Shown here in pieces: positions 1 through 7,868 of a stretch of DNA of 64,000 bases. The notes under the pieces were generated by a model. It was not told the DNA's origin and did no database searches. It worked only from the letters and a program-made list of their open reading frames with translations. This DNA comes from Bin87 sp965204905. GTDB taxonomy: Bacteria; Chloroflexota; Dehalococcoidia; Lucifugimonadales; UBA3495. The stretch is from NCBI GenBank assembly GCA_965204905.1, contig OZ242042.1, positions 744,001-808,000 of the forward strand, read 5' to 3'. Every line of letters starts with the position of its first letter. Positions within the stretch are counted from its first letter, which is position 1. Made by a program: the position numbers and the translations under genes.

Positions 1-943
1 TCACCATGTCGTAGTCGCCCTTGGAGACGCCGGCGGAGGTCACCAGCAGGTCGGCGTCGGCGGCTTCATCTATGCAGCGGTGCAGGTCTTCCAGGGTGTC
101 GCGGGCGATGCCGATGATGCGCGGTATGCCGCCGGCGGCGATGACCGCGGCCGCGACGCTGCTGCTGTTGCTGTCGTAGATATGGCCGGGCGTCAGCGAT
201 TCGCCGGCCGGTGTCAACTCGTCTCCGGTGGACAACACCGCCACCACCGGGCGACGGATTACGCGGGCCGTGGATAATCCCAGTGAGGCCATGACGCCGG
301 CTTCGGCGGCCCGCACTATCGTTCCGGCCGGCAGCACCAACTCGCCGGCGGAGACGTCCTCCCCGGCGGGGCGAACATTGCTGCCCAGGGGCAGCGCCTT
401 GTGAATCACGATCTCATCCAGCGGCTCGCCCCTGCGCCGGCGGTCGATCTCGTCCGTTTCCTCAAAGGGCACCACGGTATCGGCGCCGTTGGGGACGGGA
501 GCGCCGGTCATGATCCGGATGGCTTTGCCCTCGGCAACGGTATCCTCGGAGACCTGTCCGGCGGCTACGGCGGAAATTACCGATAGGGTCGGGGGAGTTT
601 CGCCCGCGCCGGCGATGTCGGAATGCAGCACCGCGTAACCGTCCATGGCCGAGTTGGCCAGCGGGGGCAAGTCCAGCGGCGAGGTGATGTCCTCGGCCAA
701 GATCAGGCCCAGGCAATCGAGGACTGGCAACTCAACCGAGTCCAGCGGCGCGAAGTGGGCCAGGATGCGCGCGAACGCTTCCTCCACCTCCAGCATATCT
801 TCGTGGCCGTGGGAGCCGTTGTGATGCCCTCCGTGGTGGCCGTGATGGCCATGGTGGGCGCCGTGGTCGTGGATGCTCTCGTGATCACCGTCTCCGTGAG
901 CATCGTGGGCGTGCAGGTGGTGTGAGCGCTGATGAGTAGCCAT
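1..943 (-). CDS. moeA: Molybdopterin molybdenumtransferase MoeA, C-terminal part outside window
   Basis: Inserts molybdenum into adenylated molybdopterin, the last step of molybdenum cofactor synthesis. The gene runs off the left edge; 314 codons from the ATG at 943 are visible. Family signatures are the LANSAMDGYA stretch (about residues 92-101), the MTGAPVPNGAD stretch and, at the edge, TSAGVSKGDYDMV, the MoeA form of the molybdopterin-binding loop. The first ~49 residues are unusual: about 19 are His, mostly as HH/HG/HD repeats, ahead of the normal MoeA start at 'MLEVEEAFA'. The 5' neighbour pheT is on the same strand 55 nt upstream, so co-transcription is possible. An internal ATG at the normal MoeA start (residue 50) would give a protein without the His-rich head. 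A MogA/MoaB-type gene lies at 22801. Confidence 0.93.
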   Translation of the reverse strand, partial: MATHQRSHHLHAHDAHGDGDHESIHDHGAHHGHHGHHGGHHNGSHGHEDMLEVEEAFARILAHFAPLDSVELPVLDCLGLILAEDITSPLDLPPLANSAMDGYAVLHSDIAGAGETPPTLSVISAVAAGQVSEDTVAEGKAIRIMTGAPVPNGADTVVPFEETDEIDRRRRGEPLDEIVIHKALPLGSNVRPAGEDVSAGELVLPAGTIVRAAEAGVMASLGLSTARVIRRPVVAVLSTGDELTPAGESLTPGHIYDSNSSSVAAAVIAAGGIPRIIGIARDTLEDLHRCIDEAADADLLVTSAGVSKGDYDMV

Positions 944-997
944 AACGATTAATATTACCACAGTGCGCGCCGACTGGCGGCGCAGATTCGTCGCCGG

Positions 998-3439
998 TTA
1001 ACCGCGAATCGTGGCGCCGGCTTCCCGTTCCAGAACTCGCGTCAGCCCGTTCACGGCGCGGTTCACGTCTTCGTTGGTCAGGGTGCGGTCGGAAGCGCGG
1101 AACCGGATGCGGAAGGCCAGGGAGCGGGTACCTTCAGGCACGTTTTCGCCCGCGTACACGTCGAACAGTTCGGCCCGCTCAACCAGGCGCACGCGCTCGA
1201 TCAGATGCTGCACCTGGCTGGCCGGCACGTTCTCCGGCACCACCAGCGCCAAGTCGCGGTTGGCTGCGGGGAACCGGGAAAGCGACTGGAAACGGTTTTC
1301 GGTGGCCCCATTATCCTGGCTGGCTGCCAAGAGGTCAGCCAAGCGCAACTCGAAGTAGATTACCGGATCCGGCCCCAGGTCAAAAGCTTCCCGAATGTCG
1401 GGGTGCAATTCGCCCACCGTTCCGACATCGCCCGGTTGCGCGCCGGCAACGGCGATGCTGGCGCAGCGGCCGGGATGGAACAGTGGATCGTCGGCGGACT
1501 GGTATGAAGCCGCGATGCCCATGCGCTCCAGCGCCGTCGTCAGCGTTCCGGTCAGGTCGAAAAAGTCCAGCGAATCGGACCCGCTCAGCCAGTTGGCATC
1601 GTAGCGTGGGCCGGACATCACGCCGGCGACCAGTTCCCGTTCGATTGGTAGCAGATTCGGCGGCAGCCCAGAATCCTGCGGGATGAACGCGCGCCCCAGC
1701 TCGAACAGGCGGAAACCGCCGTCGTTGTGTCCCTGGTTGTAGGCCAGGGTGTTCAGGATGCTGGCGGCAAGTGTGGGCCGCAGTACGTCCTGCTCGGCGG
1801 ACATGGGGTTGGCGACCCGGAGCAGAGGTTTGGCGTCGCGTCCGTCGCGGTTCAGCTTGGCCAGGTCGTCCGGTCCCACCAACGGGTAGCTGATGGTTTC
1901 CTGCATACCGGCGGCGGCCAGGGCGTCGCGCAACTCGTCCTTGAGCGCAGTCATCGCGTTGCCCTGGTGGTACGGGATGGGCGACGACAGCATCGTGGTG
2001 GGTACTTCGTCGTACCCGATGATGCGGACCACTTCCTCGATGAGGTCTTCCTCGATGGCGATGTCGCTGCGCCAGTAGGGTGGGTCGGCTTCCAGGCTGT
2101 CCGGGCCGGTACGTCGGGTCGTGATGCCCAGGCTGCCCAGCACAGTTTCGGCGCGGGCGATGTCCAGGTCCATGCCCAGCAGTTGGCGGAGGCGGGCCAC
2201 GGTCAAGGGCACGGGCGCGACGGGTTCGTCGCCGGCCGGAAATACGTCGATGATACCGCCGACCGCTTCGCCGCCGGCGGTATCCAGGATGAGTTGGGTG
2301 GCGCGGCGCAGGGCGATGGGCGCCAGTTCGGGGCGCAGGCCCTTCTCGAAACGCTGGCTGGCTTCCGTGCGCAGGTTGAGCTCAGTGGCGGTGCGCCGGT
2401 TGTTCAGGTTGTGGAACGTGGCCGACTCCAGCAGCATATTCTTGGTGGACGGGGTGATCTCGCTGTTCGCGCCGCCCATCACGCCGCCGATGCCAATGGC
2501 CTGCGCTGGGTCGGCAATCAGCAGGTTATCGGAATTCAGAGTCCGCTCCACCTCATCGAGGGTGGTGAACTTTTCGCCGTCCGCGGCGCGACGCACCACC
2601 ACGTGGTGATCGGCGACGGTATCCAGGTCGAAAGCGTGCAGCGGCTGGTTGAACTCCAGCATCACGTAGTTGGTAACGTCCACCACGTTGTTGATGGGGC
2701 GCAGGCCGGCGCGGGTGAGGCGGTCCTGCAACCAATGGGGCGATGGCCCTATGGTGATGCCGGTGATGACCGAGGCAGTGTAACGGAGGCACAGGTCGGG
2801 GTCGGCGATGGTGACTTTGGCAAGCTCGGAGACCGGCGTAGCCGACTCTGAGTAGGAAATGCCAGGCACACGCACCTGCTGGCCGGTGATGGCTCCGATC
2901 TCCCGCGCCACGCCGAGCATCGAAAGGCAGTCGCCCCGGTTGGGCGTCAGCTCCAGCTCCAGGAAAGTGTCGCCGAGAACGTCATCAAGCGGAGCGCCGA
3001 CCACGGCATCGTCGGGAAGGACGATTATGCCCTCGTGCTCGTCGCTGATCTCCAGCTCCGCCTCCGAGCAAATCATCCCTTCGGATACGACTCCCCTGAT
3101 GCGGGCGGGCTTCAACTCTTCCCGGCGTCCGGTGTGCATGTTGAGCAGAGTGACTCCGGGACGAGCGAAGCAGATTTTCTGGCCTGCCGCCACGTTGGGC
3201 GCGCCGCATACGACTTCCAACGGCGAGCCGTCGCCCGGGTCAACCTCGCACAGGGTCAGCGTGTCGGCGTTGGGGTGCGGCCTGGTGGCGCGCACGTAGC
3301 CGACGACGCAGCCATCCCAGCCGCCGCGGGTGACAACGTCGCCCACTTCAATGCCGCCCATGGTAAGCCGGTGGGCCAGCTCGTCCGGCGGCAGGGTGAT
3401 GTCAACGTATTCGGAAAGCCAGGAGAAGGGAATGAGCAT
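998..3439 (-). CDS. pheT: Phenylalanine--tRNA ligase beta subunit
   Basis: Beta subunit of the alpha2beta2 phenylalanyl-tRNA synthetase; it carries tRNA recognition and the editing site. 813 aa, a normal length for bacteria. An EMAP/OB-fold tRNA-binding domain spans about residues 40-150, with HPNADTLTLCEV and VVCGAPNVAAGQ. The B3/B4 editing region and the B5 DNA-binding-like domain (around RLRQLLGMDLD) follow, then the catalytic-like core (SNPMS-type stretch VANPMSAEQDVLRPTL), and a C-terminal FDX-ACB anticodon-binding domain starting near RFPAANRDLALVVP. It is downstream of pheS and a 68-aa gene on the same strand, so this is a pheS-x-pheT operon. Confidence 0.97.
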   Translation of the reverse strand: MLIPFSWLSEYVDITLPPDELAHRLTMGGIEVGDVVTRGGWDGCVVGYVRATRPHPNADTLTLCEVDPGDGSPLEVVCGAPNVAAGQKICFARPGVTLLNMHTGRREELKPARIRGVVSEGMICSEAELEISDEHEGIIVLPDDAVVGAPLDDVLGDTFLELELTPNRGDCLSMLGVAREIGAITGQQVRVPGISYSESATPVSELAKVTIADPDLCLRYTASVITGITIGPSPHWLQDRLTRAGLRPINNVVDVTNYVMLEFNQPLHAFDLDTVADHHVVVRRAADGEKFTTLDEVERTLNSDNLLIADPAQAIGIGGVMGGANSEITPSTKNMLLESATFHNLNNRRTATELNLRTEASQRFEKGLRPELAPIALRRATQLILDTAGGEAVGGIIDVFPAGDEPVAPVPLTVARLRQLLGMDLDIARAETVLGSLGITTRRTGPDSLEADPPYWRSDIAIEEDLIEEVVRIIGYDEVPTTMLSSPIPYHQGNAMTALKDELRDALAAAGMQETISYPLVGPDDLAKLNRDGRDAKPLLRVANPMSAEQDVLRPTLAASILNTLAYNQGHNDGGFRLFELGRAFIPQDSGLPPNLLPIERELVAGVMSGPRYDANWLSGSDSLDFFDLTGTLTTALERMGIAASYQSADDPLFHPGRCASIAVAGAQPGDVGTVGELHPDIREAFDLGPDPVIYFELRLADLLAASQDNGATENRFQSLSRFPAANRDLALVVPENVPASQVQHLIERVRLVERAELFDVYAGENVPEGTRSLAFRIRFRASDRTLTNEDVNRAVNGLTRVLEREAGATIRG

Positions 3440-3487
3440 AGTTAACTAACAACTTGGATGCCGTGGCATCGAAAATAGAGGTTTTCG

Positions 3488-3694
3488 CTAAACGCCGGCT
3501 GTGGGCGACTTGGCAACCGCATCGACAGGCGCGTCAATTTCCGGTGTTGGCTCTTCAAGTATATCTTCAAAAATACGACGGGCCGCATCAAATTCTCCGT
3601 TGTTCAGCATGACGGTCGCTTCATGCCGCAACTCCTCACGGACAGCCGGACTGCGTCGCACGGCCTCTTGCGCGGTCACAATCCGACTTTCCAT
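3488..3694 (-). CDS. Small hypothetical protein between pheS and pheT
   Basis: 68 aa, acidic and mostly helical in character, with 'ATVMLNNGEFDAARRIFEDIL' resembling one TPR-like helical hairpin. The ATG is one base after the pheS stop (TGA-A-ATG), and a TGAGGCAG stretch about 11 nt upstream could serve as ribosome site, so translation is probably coupled to pheS. I do not recognise a family. Position inside the pheS-pheT operon and frame conservation suggest a real gene, but composition and size leave some doubt. Confidence 0.6.
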   Translation of the reverse strand: MESRIVTAQEAVRRSPAVREELRHEATVMLNNGEFDAARRIFEDILEEPTPEIDAPVDAVAKSPTAGV

Positions 3695-3695
3695 T

Positions 3696-4757
3696 TCAGA
3701 ACTGCCTCAGGAACCTCACGTCGTTGCGGTAGAAGTGGCGGATGTCGTCGATGCCGTACTTCAGCATCCCGATGCGCTCCGGGCCCATGCCGAAGGCGAA
3801 GCCGGTGTAACGCTGGGGATCGTAGCCCACGCCTTCCAGTACGCGGGGATGCACCATGCCGGCGCCCATAATCTCGATCCAGTCCTCATCCCGGTTGATG
3901 GGGCGTTTCCCGGTGGCCGGGTCAACGAAGTTGGATATGGACATATCGACGCCCGGCTCGACGAAGGGGAAGTAGTCGCACCGGAACCGAATCTGACGGT
4001 CGGGGCCGAACACGCGGCGGGCGAATTCGTAGAGCGTGCCTTTCAGGTTGGCGAAGGTGATGCCCTCGGCCACCGCCAGGCCCTCGATCTGGTAGAAGTG
4101 CCATTCGTGGGTGGCGTCGGTGGCCTCGTAGCGGTAGCACTTGCCCGGCACGATCACGCGCACCGGCGGGTCCTGGGCTTCCATGACGCGGGCCTGCATC
4201 GGCGAGGTATGGGTGCGCAGCAACATCGGCTGCTGGCCCTCCTCGTTCACGTAGTCCACCCACAGGGAGTTCCACATATCCCGCGCCGGATGGCCGGCCG
4301 GGATGTTCAGCATCTCGAAGTTGTAGTGATCCAGCTCCACTTCCGGCCCTTCGACCACGCTGAAGCCCATGGCAATGAACGCGGAGCAAATCTCGCGGAC
4401 GATCTGGGTGGTGGGATGGAGCCGCCCGGTGATTACCGGCCGGCCGGGCAGCGTAACGTCCAGTGCGTCCCGCGCCGCCAGTTCGGCCTCGGCCAGTTCC
4501 CGGATCCGACGGGCCAGCGCTTCTTCCAAAGCGTTTTTGGCCTGGTTGGCTTGAGCGCCGACTTCGCGCCGCTGGTCAGGGTCGAGTTGGGGGATGGAAC
4601 GCAGCAGACCGGTGATCTGCCCACGTCGGCCCAAGTAGCTCACCCGCCATTGCTCAGCGCCCTCTGAATCGGATACGGCGTCCAACTCCTTCAGGGCTTG
4701 GTTGGTCAATGCAGAGACGGACGCTGCGGAAGGCAATTCGATGCTGGCTTGGGACAC
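3696..4757 (-). CDS. pheS: Phenylalanine--tRNA ligase alpha subunit
   Basis: Catalytic alpha subunit of phenylalanyl-tRNA synthetase, 353 aa from the chosen start. A helical N-terminal tRNA-binding region precedes the class II core: HTSPMQARVM, then FRCDYFPFVEPGVD, then the C-terminal GMGPERIGMLKYGIDD motif 3. An in-frame ATG exists at 4820, but a minus-strand TATAAT lies at about 4792-4797, inside that extension. The GTG at 4757 leaves room for that promoter and gives the usual length, so I place the start there. No good Shine-Dalgarno is visible for either start. It heads the pheS-x-pheT operon. Confidence 0.95.
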   Translation of the reverse strand: MSQASIELPSAASVSALTNQALKELDAVSDSEGAEQWRVSYLGRRGQITGLLRSIPQLDPDQRREVGAQANQAKNALEEALARRIRELAEAELAARDALDVTLPGRPVITGRLHPTTQIVREICSAFIAMGFSVVEGPEVELDHYNFEMLNIPAGHPARDMWNSLWVDYVNEEGQQPMLLRTHTSPMQARVMEAQDPPVRVIVPGKCYRYEATDATHEWHFYQIEGLAVAEGITFANLKGTLYEFARRVFGPDRQIRFRCDYFPFVEPGVDMSISNFVDPATGKRPINRDEDWIEIMGAGMVHPRVLEGVGYDPQRYTGFAFGMGPERIGMLKYGIDDIRHFYRNDVRFLRQF

Positions 4758-4857
4758 GATAGCGTACTGCAATATAACAACGGGTGCGAAATTATAGGCA
4801 GTTGGCCGGCGACGGGTCAAGGCGCAATTGCCGGATTCAGGGTTTTGGGAGAGTTTC

Positions 4858-5277
4858 CTATTCTTCGTCCTCTTTCCAGGAGATGAAACGACCGGGGGAA
4901 ATGACGATCAGGGTCAACCGCTCCTCCGACAGAAGTTGCGCGGCGAACTCGGCGCCGCGCTCGTCTCCCTCGTAGAGGACGCAGGTCCGGCGCACCATGT
5001 CATCCAGCCCGCGGTCGGTGATGCTGGCCGTGCCCTCGATGGTCACGAAAGAGTAGGGGTGATCCGGGGTGCAGACGCACAGGGCCACGGTGGGATTGCG
5101 GTGAATGTTCCGCACCTTGACCGTCGTTCTACCGGCCATCACCAGAGCCTGACCGTTATCCCAAAGGAACCAGACCGGCGCCACGTGGGGAGCGCCGGCG
5201 GCGTGCATGGTGACCAACTGCGCCGTTCGAGGCTGGGAGAGAAATTCATCCACCTCGGCCGTGTTCAGTGTTCCCAA
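4858..5277 (-). CDS. Pyridoxamine 5'-phosphate oxidase-type flavin/F420-binding protein
   Basis: About 139 aa, split-barrel flavin- or F420-binding fold (PPOX class). The conserved opening reads TAQLVTMHAAGAPHVAPVWFLW, followed by 'VRNIHRNPTVALCV' and 'FVTIEGTASI', the usual order for this family. The likely start is TTG at 5277: a perfect AGGAGG at 5285-5290 is 7 nt upstream, while the longer ATG reading at 5316 would run through that ribosome site. Substrate unknown; members reduce small molecules using F420H2 or FMNH2. It is divergent from the Rieske gene at 5504. Confidence 0.85.
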   Translation of the reverse strand: MGTLNTAEVDEFLSQPRTAQLVTMHAAGAPHVAPVWFLWDNGQALVMAGRTTVKVRNIHRNPTVALCVCTPDHPYSFVTIEGTASITDRGLDDMVRRTCVLYEGDERGAEFAAQLLSEERLTLIVISPGRFISWKEDEE

Positions 5278-5402
5278 AGTATTTCCTCCTACATCTGCTC
5301 GGGTCCGCGATGCCATTCATTGAGATGCCGAACCTATGATAGCGGAAATGCAGCCGGTGGCGAGGCCAAACCCTGCGCCTGCCCGTACCGGATGATTTGT
5401 CA

Positions 5403-5408
5403 TATAAT
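5403..5408 (+). promoter_or_regulatory. -10 element for the Rieske gene
   Basis: A perfect TATAAT lies 95 nt before the ATG at 5504. No convincing -35 hexamer is seen 16-18 nt upstream. The position in the divergent intergenic region and the perfect hexamer support it. Confidence 0.45.
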
Positions 5409-5503
5409 GATCGGGCCGTTATTACAAGATAGGTTGCCCAAGCGGAACGCCGCCTGGTTCGCCGTTTCATTGTGCAACGCAAACCTTAAGGAGGAAAATC
5501 TCG

Positions 5504-5830
5504 ATGGCTGACGAATTTGTCAAAGTCGCCTCTCTCAGCGACATCCCCCCGGGCGATATGGTCTCGGTGCGGGTTGGGTCGGAAGAAGTTCTGCTGGTCA
5601 ATCTGGATGGCGAATTGCACGCCTGCGACGACATCTGCACCCATGCCTACGCCAATCTGTCCGAAGGGGATTTGGAAGAAGGCGAGGTAGTTTGTCCTCT
5701 CCACGGGGCGGTTTTCGACGTAGCCTCCGGGAATCCCGTAACCCCGCCGGCCACCGAGGCGTTGCGCAAGTTCGCCATTCAGGTGGATGGCGACGACGTG
5801 CTGGTCGGGCCGGTTATCGAAGCCGAATAG
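5504..5830 (+). CDS. Rieske-type [2Fe-2S] ferredoxin
   Basis: 108 aa, the size of a stand-alone Rieske ferredoxin (NirD/bphF-like electron carrier). Ligands are C45-T-H47 and C64-P-L-H67, followed by GAVFD, so the complete CxH...CxxH set is present. An AAGGAGG ribosome site is placed well before the ATG. It is a single-gene transcript with a candidate -10 upstream and a hairpin downstream. The redox partner is not apparent; the minus-strand genes next door are not clearly related. Confidence 0.93.
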   Translation: MADEFVKVASLSDIPPGDMVSVRVGSEEVLLVNLDGELHACDDICTHAYANLSEGDLEEGEVVCPLHGAVFDVASGNPVTPPATEALRKFAIQVDGDDVLVGPVIEAE

Positions 5831-5853
5831 CGTCTATCCCAAAGAAAATAACG

Positions 5854-5880
5854 GCGACGCCGACATTCACCCGGCGTCGC
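5854..5880. terminator. Hairpin between Rieske gene and SDR gene
   Basis: GCGACGCCG (5854-5862) pairs perfectly with CGGCGTCGC (5872-5880) around a 9-nt loop, between two convergent genes. A short T-rich TGTTTCATGT follows on the plus strand. Likely a terminator, possibly working both ways. Confidence 0.6.
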
Positions 5881-5924
5881 TGTTTCATGTCTGGACGGCT
5901 TTTCGCAGACGTCTCTGTTCCGGT

Positions 5925-6755
5925 CTAGTCCCCTTCCCGGATATTCTGGTACACCGCCAGCGGCGTCGCCGCGAGCAGTCCCGCGTCCACCGGCAGCACC
6001 ACGCCCGATACCCAGCGCGACTCGTCGCTGGCCAGGAAGAGCGCAGCGTAGGCAATGTCCCAGGCGTTGCCTTCGGTTCCCAGCGGGCCGGCCTTGCGCC
6101 GGCGTTCCCGCGTCTGCTCTGCCATCGCGCCTGCCACCATAGGGGTGTAGATGTGTCCGGGCGCAATCACGTTCACCCGCACGTTGTCCCGACCCAAGTG
6201 TACCGCCATCGTCTCCGACATCCCGATCACGCCGGATTTGGATGCCGAATAAGGAATGCTCGCCAGGCCGCTGCCGGCACGGACGCCGGCGATGGACGAC
6301 ATATTGATGATGCTGCCACCGCCGGCATCAATCATTTTGGGCACGGCGTACTTGGTGGTGAGCATCATGCTTTTAAGGTTCACGTCCAGCACGTTGTCCC
6401 ACACGCTCTCCTCAACGTCGGTAGGCGTGCCGGGACCAGTGATGCCCACGTTGTTGAACAGGACGTGCAACGCTCCATAGCGTTCTACAGCGGCATCAAC
6501 GATGGCTTCGCAGTCGGCGGCGGACGTGACGTCGGCTGCCATAACCGACGCCCGCCCGCCCTCTTCGTGGATGACGGCCAGGGTCTCCTCGGCGGCCTGC
6601 TGGTTGCGGTCAACCAGCAAGACCCTGGCACCCTCACGAGCGAACAGGATTGAGGCGGCTTTGCCGGTTCCCATGCCCGGCCCGCTGGAGCCGGCGCCGG
6701 TGATGATGGCGACTTTGTCCTGGAGTCGTGGGCGTCCAGAGGGGAGCAGGGTCAT
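5925..6755 (-). CDS. SDR family NAD(P)-dependent oxidoreductase
   Basis: 276 aa classical short-chain dehydrogenase. The cofactor loop TGAGSSGPGMGTG (about 19-31) is longer than the usual TGxxxGxG. NNVG at 101-104 and the SS at 153-154 are in place, and the catalytic Tyr/Lys is Y169-x3-K173 (YSASK). The C-terminal SGVVLPVDAGLLA is typical. Substrate cannot be told. It lies downstream of the CMD-like Sec candidate, separated by a GTAGGGGCG palindrome, and may be read from the same transcript. Confidence 0.93.
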   Translation of the reverse strand: MTLLPSGRPRLQDKVAIITGAGSSGPGMGTGKAASILFAREGARVLLVDRNQQAAEETLAVIHEEGGRASVMAADVTSAADCEAIVDAAVERYGALHVLFNNVGITGPGTPTDVEESVWDNVLDVNLKSMMLTTKYAVPKMIDAGGGSIINMSSIAGVRAGSGLASIPYSASKSGVIGMSETMAVHLGRDNVRVNVIAPGHIYTPMVAGAMAEQTRERRRKAGPLGTEGNAWDIAYAALFLASDESRWVSGVVLPVDAGLLAATPLAVYQNIREGD

Positions 6756-6787
6756 TTGGAACCTCCGAGTGTCGTAAATTAAGAGTA

Positions 6788-6815
6788 GTAGGGGCGAATA
6801 ATTATTCGCCCCTAC
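6788..6815. repeat. Dispersed palindrome, GTAGGGGCG arms (copy 1)
   Basis: A 28-nt perfect palindrome: GTAGGGGCG, core AATAATTATT, CGCCCCTAC. It overlaps the end of the gene at 6812, whose TAG stop is formed by the arm itself. One of nine related copies in the window. Confidence 0.9.
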
Positions 6816-7375
6816 GCAACCACCGCCTCGGGTTGCAGGAGCCAGTCCTGCGCCCGTTTTGCCTCATCCGAAAGCCATCCACTCATTATGGCTTCCCTGC
6901 CCTCGGGTATCTCGACGCCGAGGCCATCGGCCAGCCGGTTCATGAAGTTGAAAACGCAAGTGATGGCGACCGTTGATAGCACCTGCTCGTCGGTTAGGCC
7001 AATGGAGCGTAGATGCTCGATGTCCGATTCTGCCATCACCGCGGGTGTCAGCGTCAGTTTGACGGCATAGTCCAGGATCGCCCGCGTCTGCGGGTCCAGG
7101 TCAGCCTGCTTGTAGTCATGGATGATGTGCGACGAGTATTCAGGATCGCCGGAATGCTGACGGAGGAACCCTCCGTGGGCGACGGCTCAATACCGGCAAC
7201 GGTTCACCAGCGACACCACCGTGGCGATGGCCTCTTCCTGCGTCCGGGTCAGGGCCGAAGAGCCGAAGGTGGCGTTGGCGTTCAGGTTCTGCACCGCCGC
7301 CATCAAGTCCGGGTTGATGGACATACACTTGATGACGGCGGGAACGGCGGCATCCGTTTCACGTATCCACGACAT
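6812..7375 (-). CDS. AhpD/CMD-like peroxidase-related protein, candidate selenoprotein (CxxU)
   Basis: 187 aa when the TGA at 7187-7189 is read as Sec. The N-terminal MSWIRETD, SLNP-like MSINPDL and LTRTQEEAIATVVSLVN are those of the 'peroxidase-related' AhpD-like family. The redox motif is C60-R-Y-U63 followed by H67, matching the AhpD spacing C-x2-C-x3-H. E48 sits 12 residues before C60, as the catalytic Glu does in AhpD. After the TGA the frame continues with family sequence (AVAHGG... to FNFMNRLADGLGVE) to a TAG. The ATG at 7375 has AGGAG about 7 nt upstream. A SECIS-like hairpin follows the TGA. The alternative is a nonsense mutation, but the frame is intact on both sides and the TGA falls exactly on a redox cysteine. 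Confidence 0.85.
7160..7176 (-). promoter_or_regulatory. Candidate bacterial SECIS of the AhpD-like gene
   Basis: In the mRNA, 10 nt after the UGA, ACGGAGG-GUU-CCUCCGU forms a perfect 7-bp stem. The loop begins 17 nt after the UGA and starts with G (GGUUC if the top G-C pair is open). Bacterial SECIS elements lie just after the UGA with a G at the start of the apical loop. It lies inside the coding sequence, as is normal in bacteria. Confidence 0.7.
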
Positions 7376-7396
7376 GGAAAGACTCCTTCGCACGGT

Positions 7397-7422
7397 GTGG
7401 GCGAGGCATGCCTCGCCCCTAC
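7397..7422. repeat. Dispersed palindrome, GTAGGGGCG arms (copy 2)
   Basis: GTGGGCG, core AGGCATGCCT, CGCCCCTAC. The left arm differs slightly from the others. It overlaps the 3' end of the thioesterase gene by a few bases and lies just upstream of the AhpD-like gene. Confidence 0.75.
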
Positions 7423-7814
7423 GGATCGTTGGTTTGGGGGACTACTGCCATTTTGTGCTCGGCAGTGCCCAGAATTACGTCGCCCAGCCGCGCGACCACC
7501 TCGAAGCGCAGCTTGTTGCCGGACACCTCGGTGAGCGTAGATCGACCCGTCACCCGGCTCCCGACGCTGGCTGGCGCCAGGTGTTTGACGTTGACCTCGT
7601 ACCCCACCACCGTTTGATTATCGGCCAACAGTGGGCGCACCGCCGCGAACGATGCCTGCTCCATCAGCATCACCATGGCCGGCGTACTGAACTTTGGCGT
7701 ATGCGGCGCCAGGTGTTCGTCCGCTACGGTCAATTCGACCTCGCCCGCCAGACCTGGCCGAATGGCCGGATTCAACGGCGGGCGAGATGCGTTTGCCTGG
7801 TTGGGAGTAGCCAT
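7419..7814 (-). CDS. Hotdog-fold thioesterase, fluoroacetyl-CoA thioesterase-like
   Basis: About 131 aa from the ATG at 7814. HTPKFSTPAMVMLMEQASFAA is the typical FlK/hotdog helix with the Thr/Glu catalytic area, followed by VGYEVNVKHLAPASVG and 'EVVARLGDVILGTAEHKM'. The family hydrolyses small acyl-CoA thioesters; the substrate is not evident here. A longer reading from 7865 would translate part of an inverted repeat (7824-7852), so the ATG at 7814 is preferred. It sits between the two Sec candidates on the same strand. Confidence 0.85.
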   Translation of the reverse strand: MATPNQANASRPPLNPAIRPGLAGEVELTVADEHLAPHTPKFSTPAMVMLMEQASFAAVRPLLADNQTVVGYEVNVKHLAPASVGSRVTGRSTLTEVSGNKLRFEVVARLGDVILGTAEHKMAVVPQTNDP

Positions 7815-7823
7815 TTTTGGCCA

Positions 7824-7852
7824 CTGGATTCCCGCTTTCGCGGGAATGACGG
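7824..7852. repeat. Dispersed inverted repeat, GGATTCCCGC family (copy 1)
   Basis: CTGGATTCCCGC-TTTC-GCGGGAATGACGG. The arms TTCCCGC and GCGGGAA pair. Close copies occur at 24848 and 33166 and a decayed one near 30633. Confidence 0.85.
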
Positions 7853-7868
7853 TATTTGTCAGCAAGCC

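Noticed and set aside
1727..2851. 374-codon frame antisense to pheT
   Set aside because: Low-complexity shadow of the pheT coding strand; pheT is unmistakable.
7419..7865. Longer thioesterase starting at 7865
   Set aside because: The first 17 codons translate an inverted repeat found elsewhere in gaps (VIPAKAGIQ); ATG 7814 is more credible.
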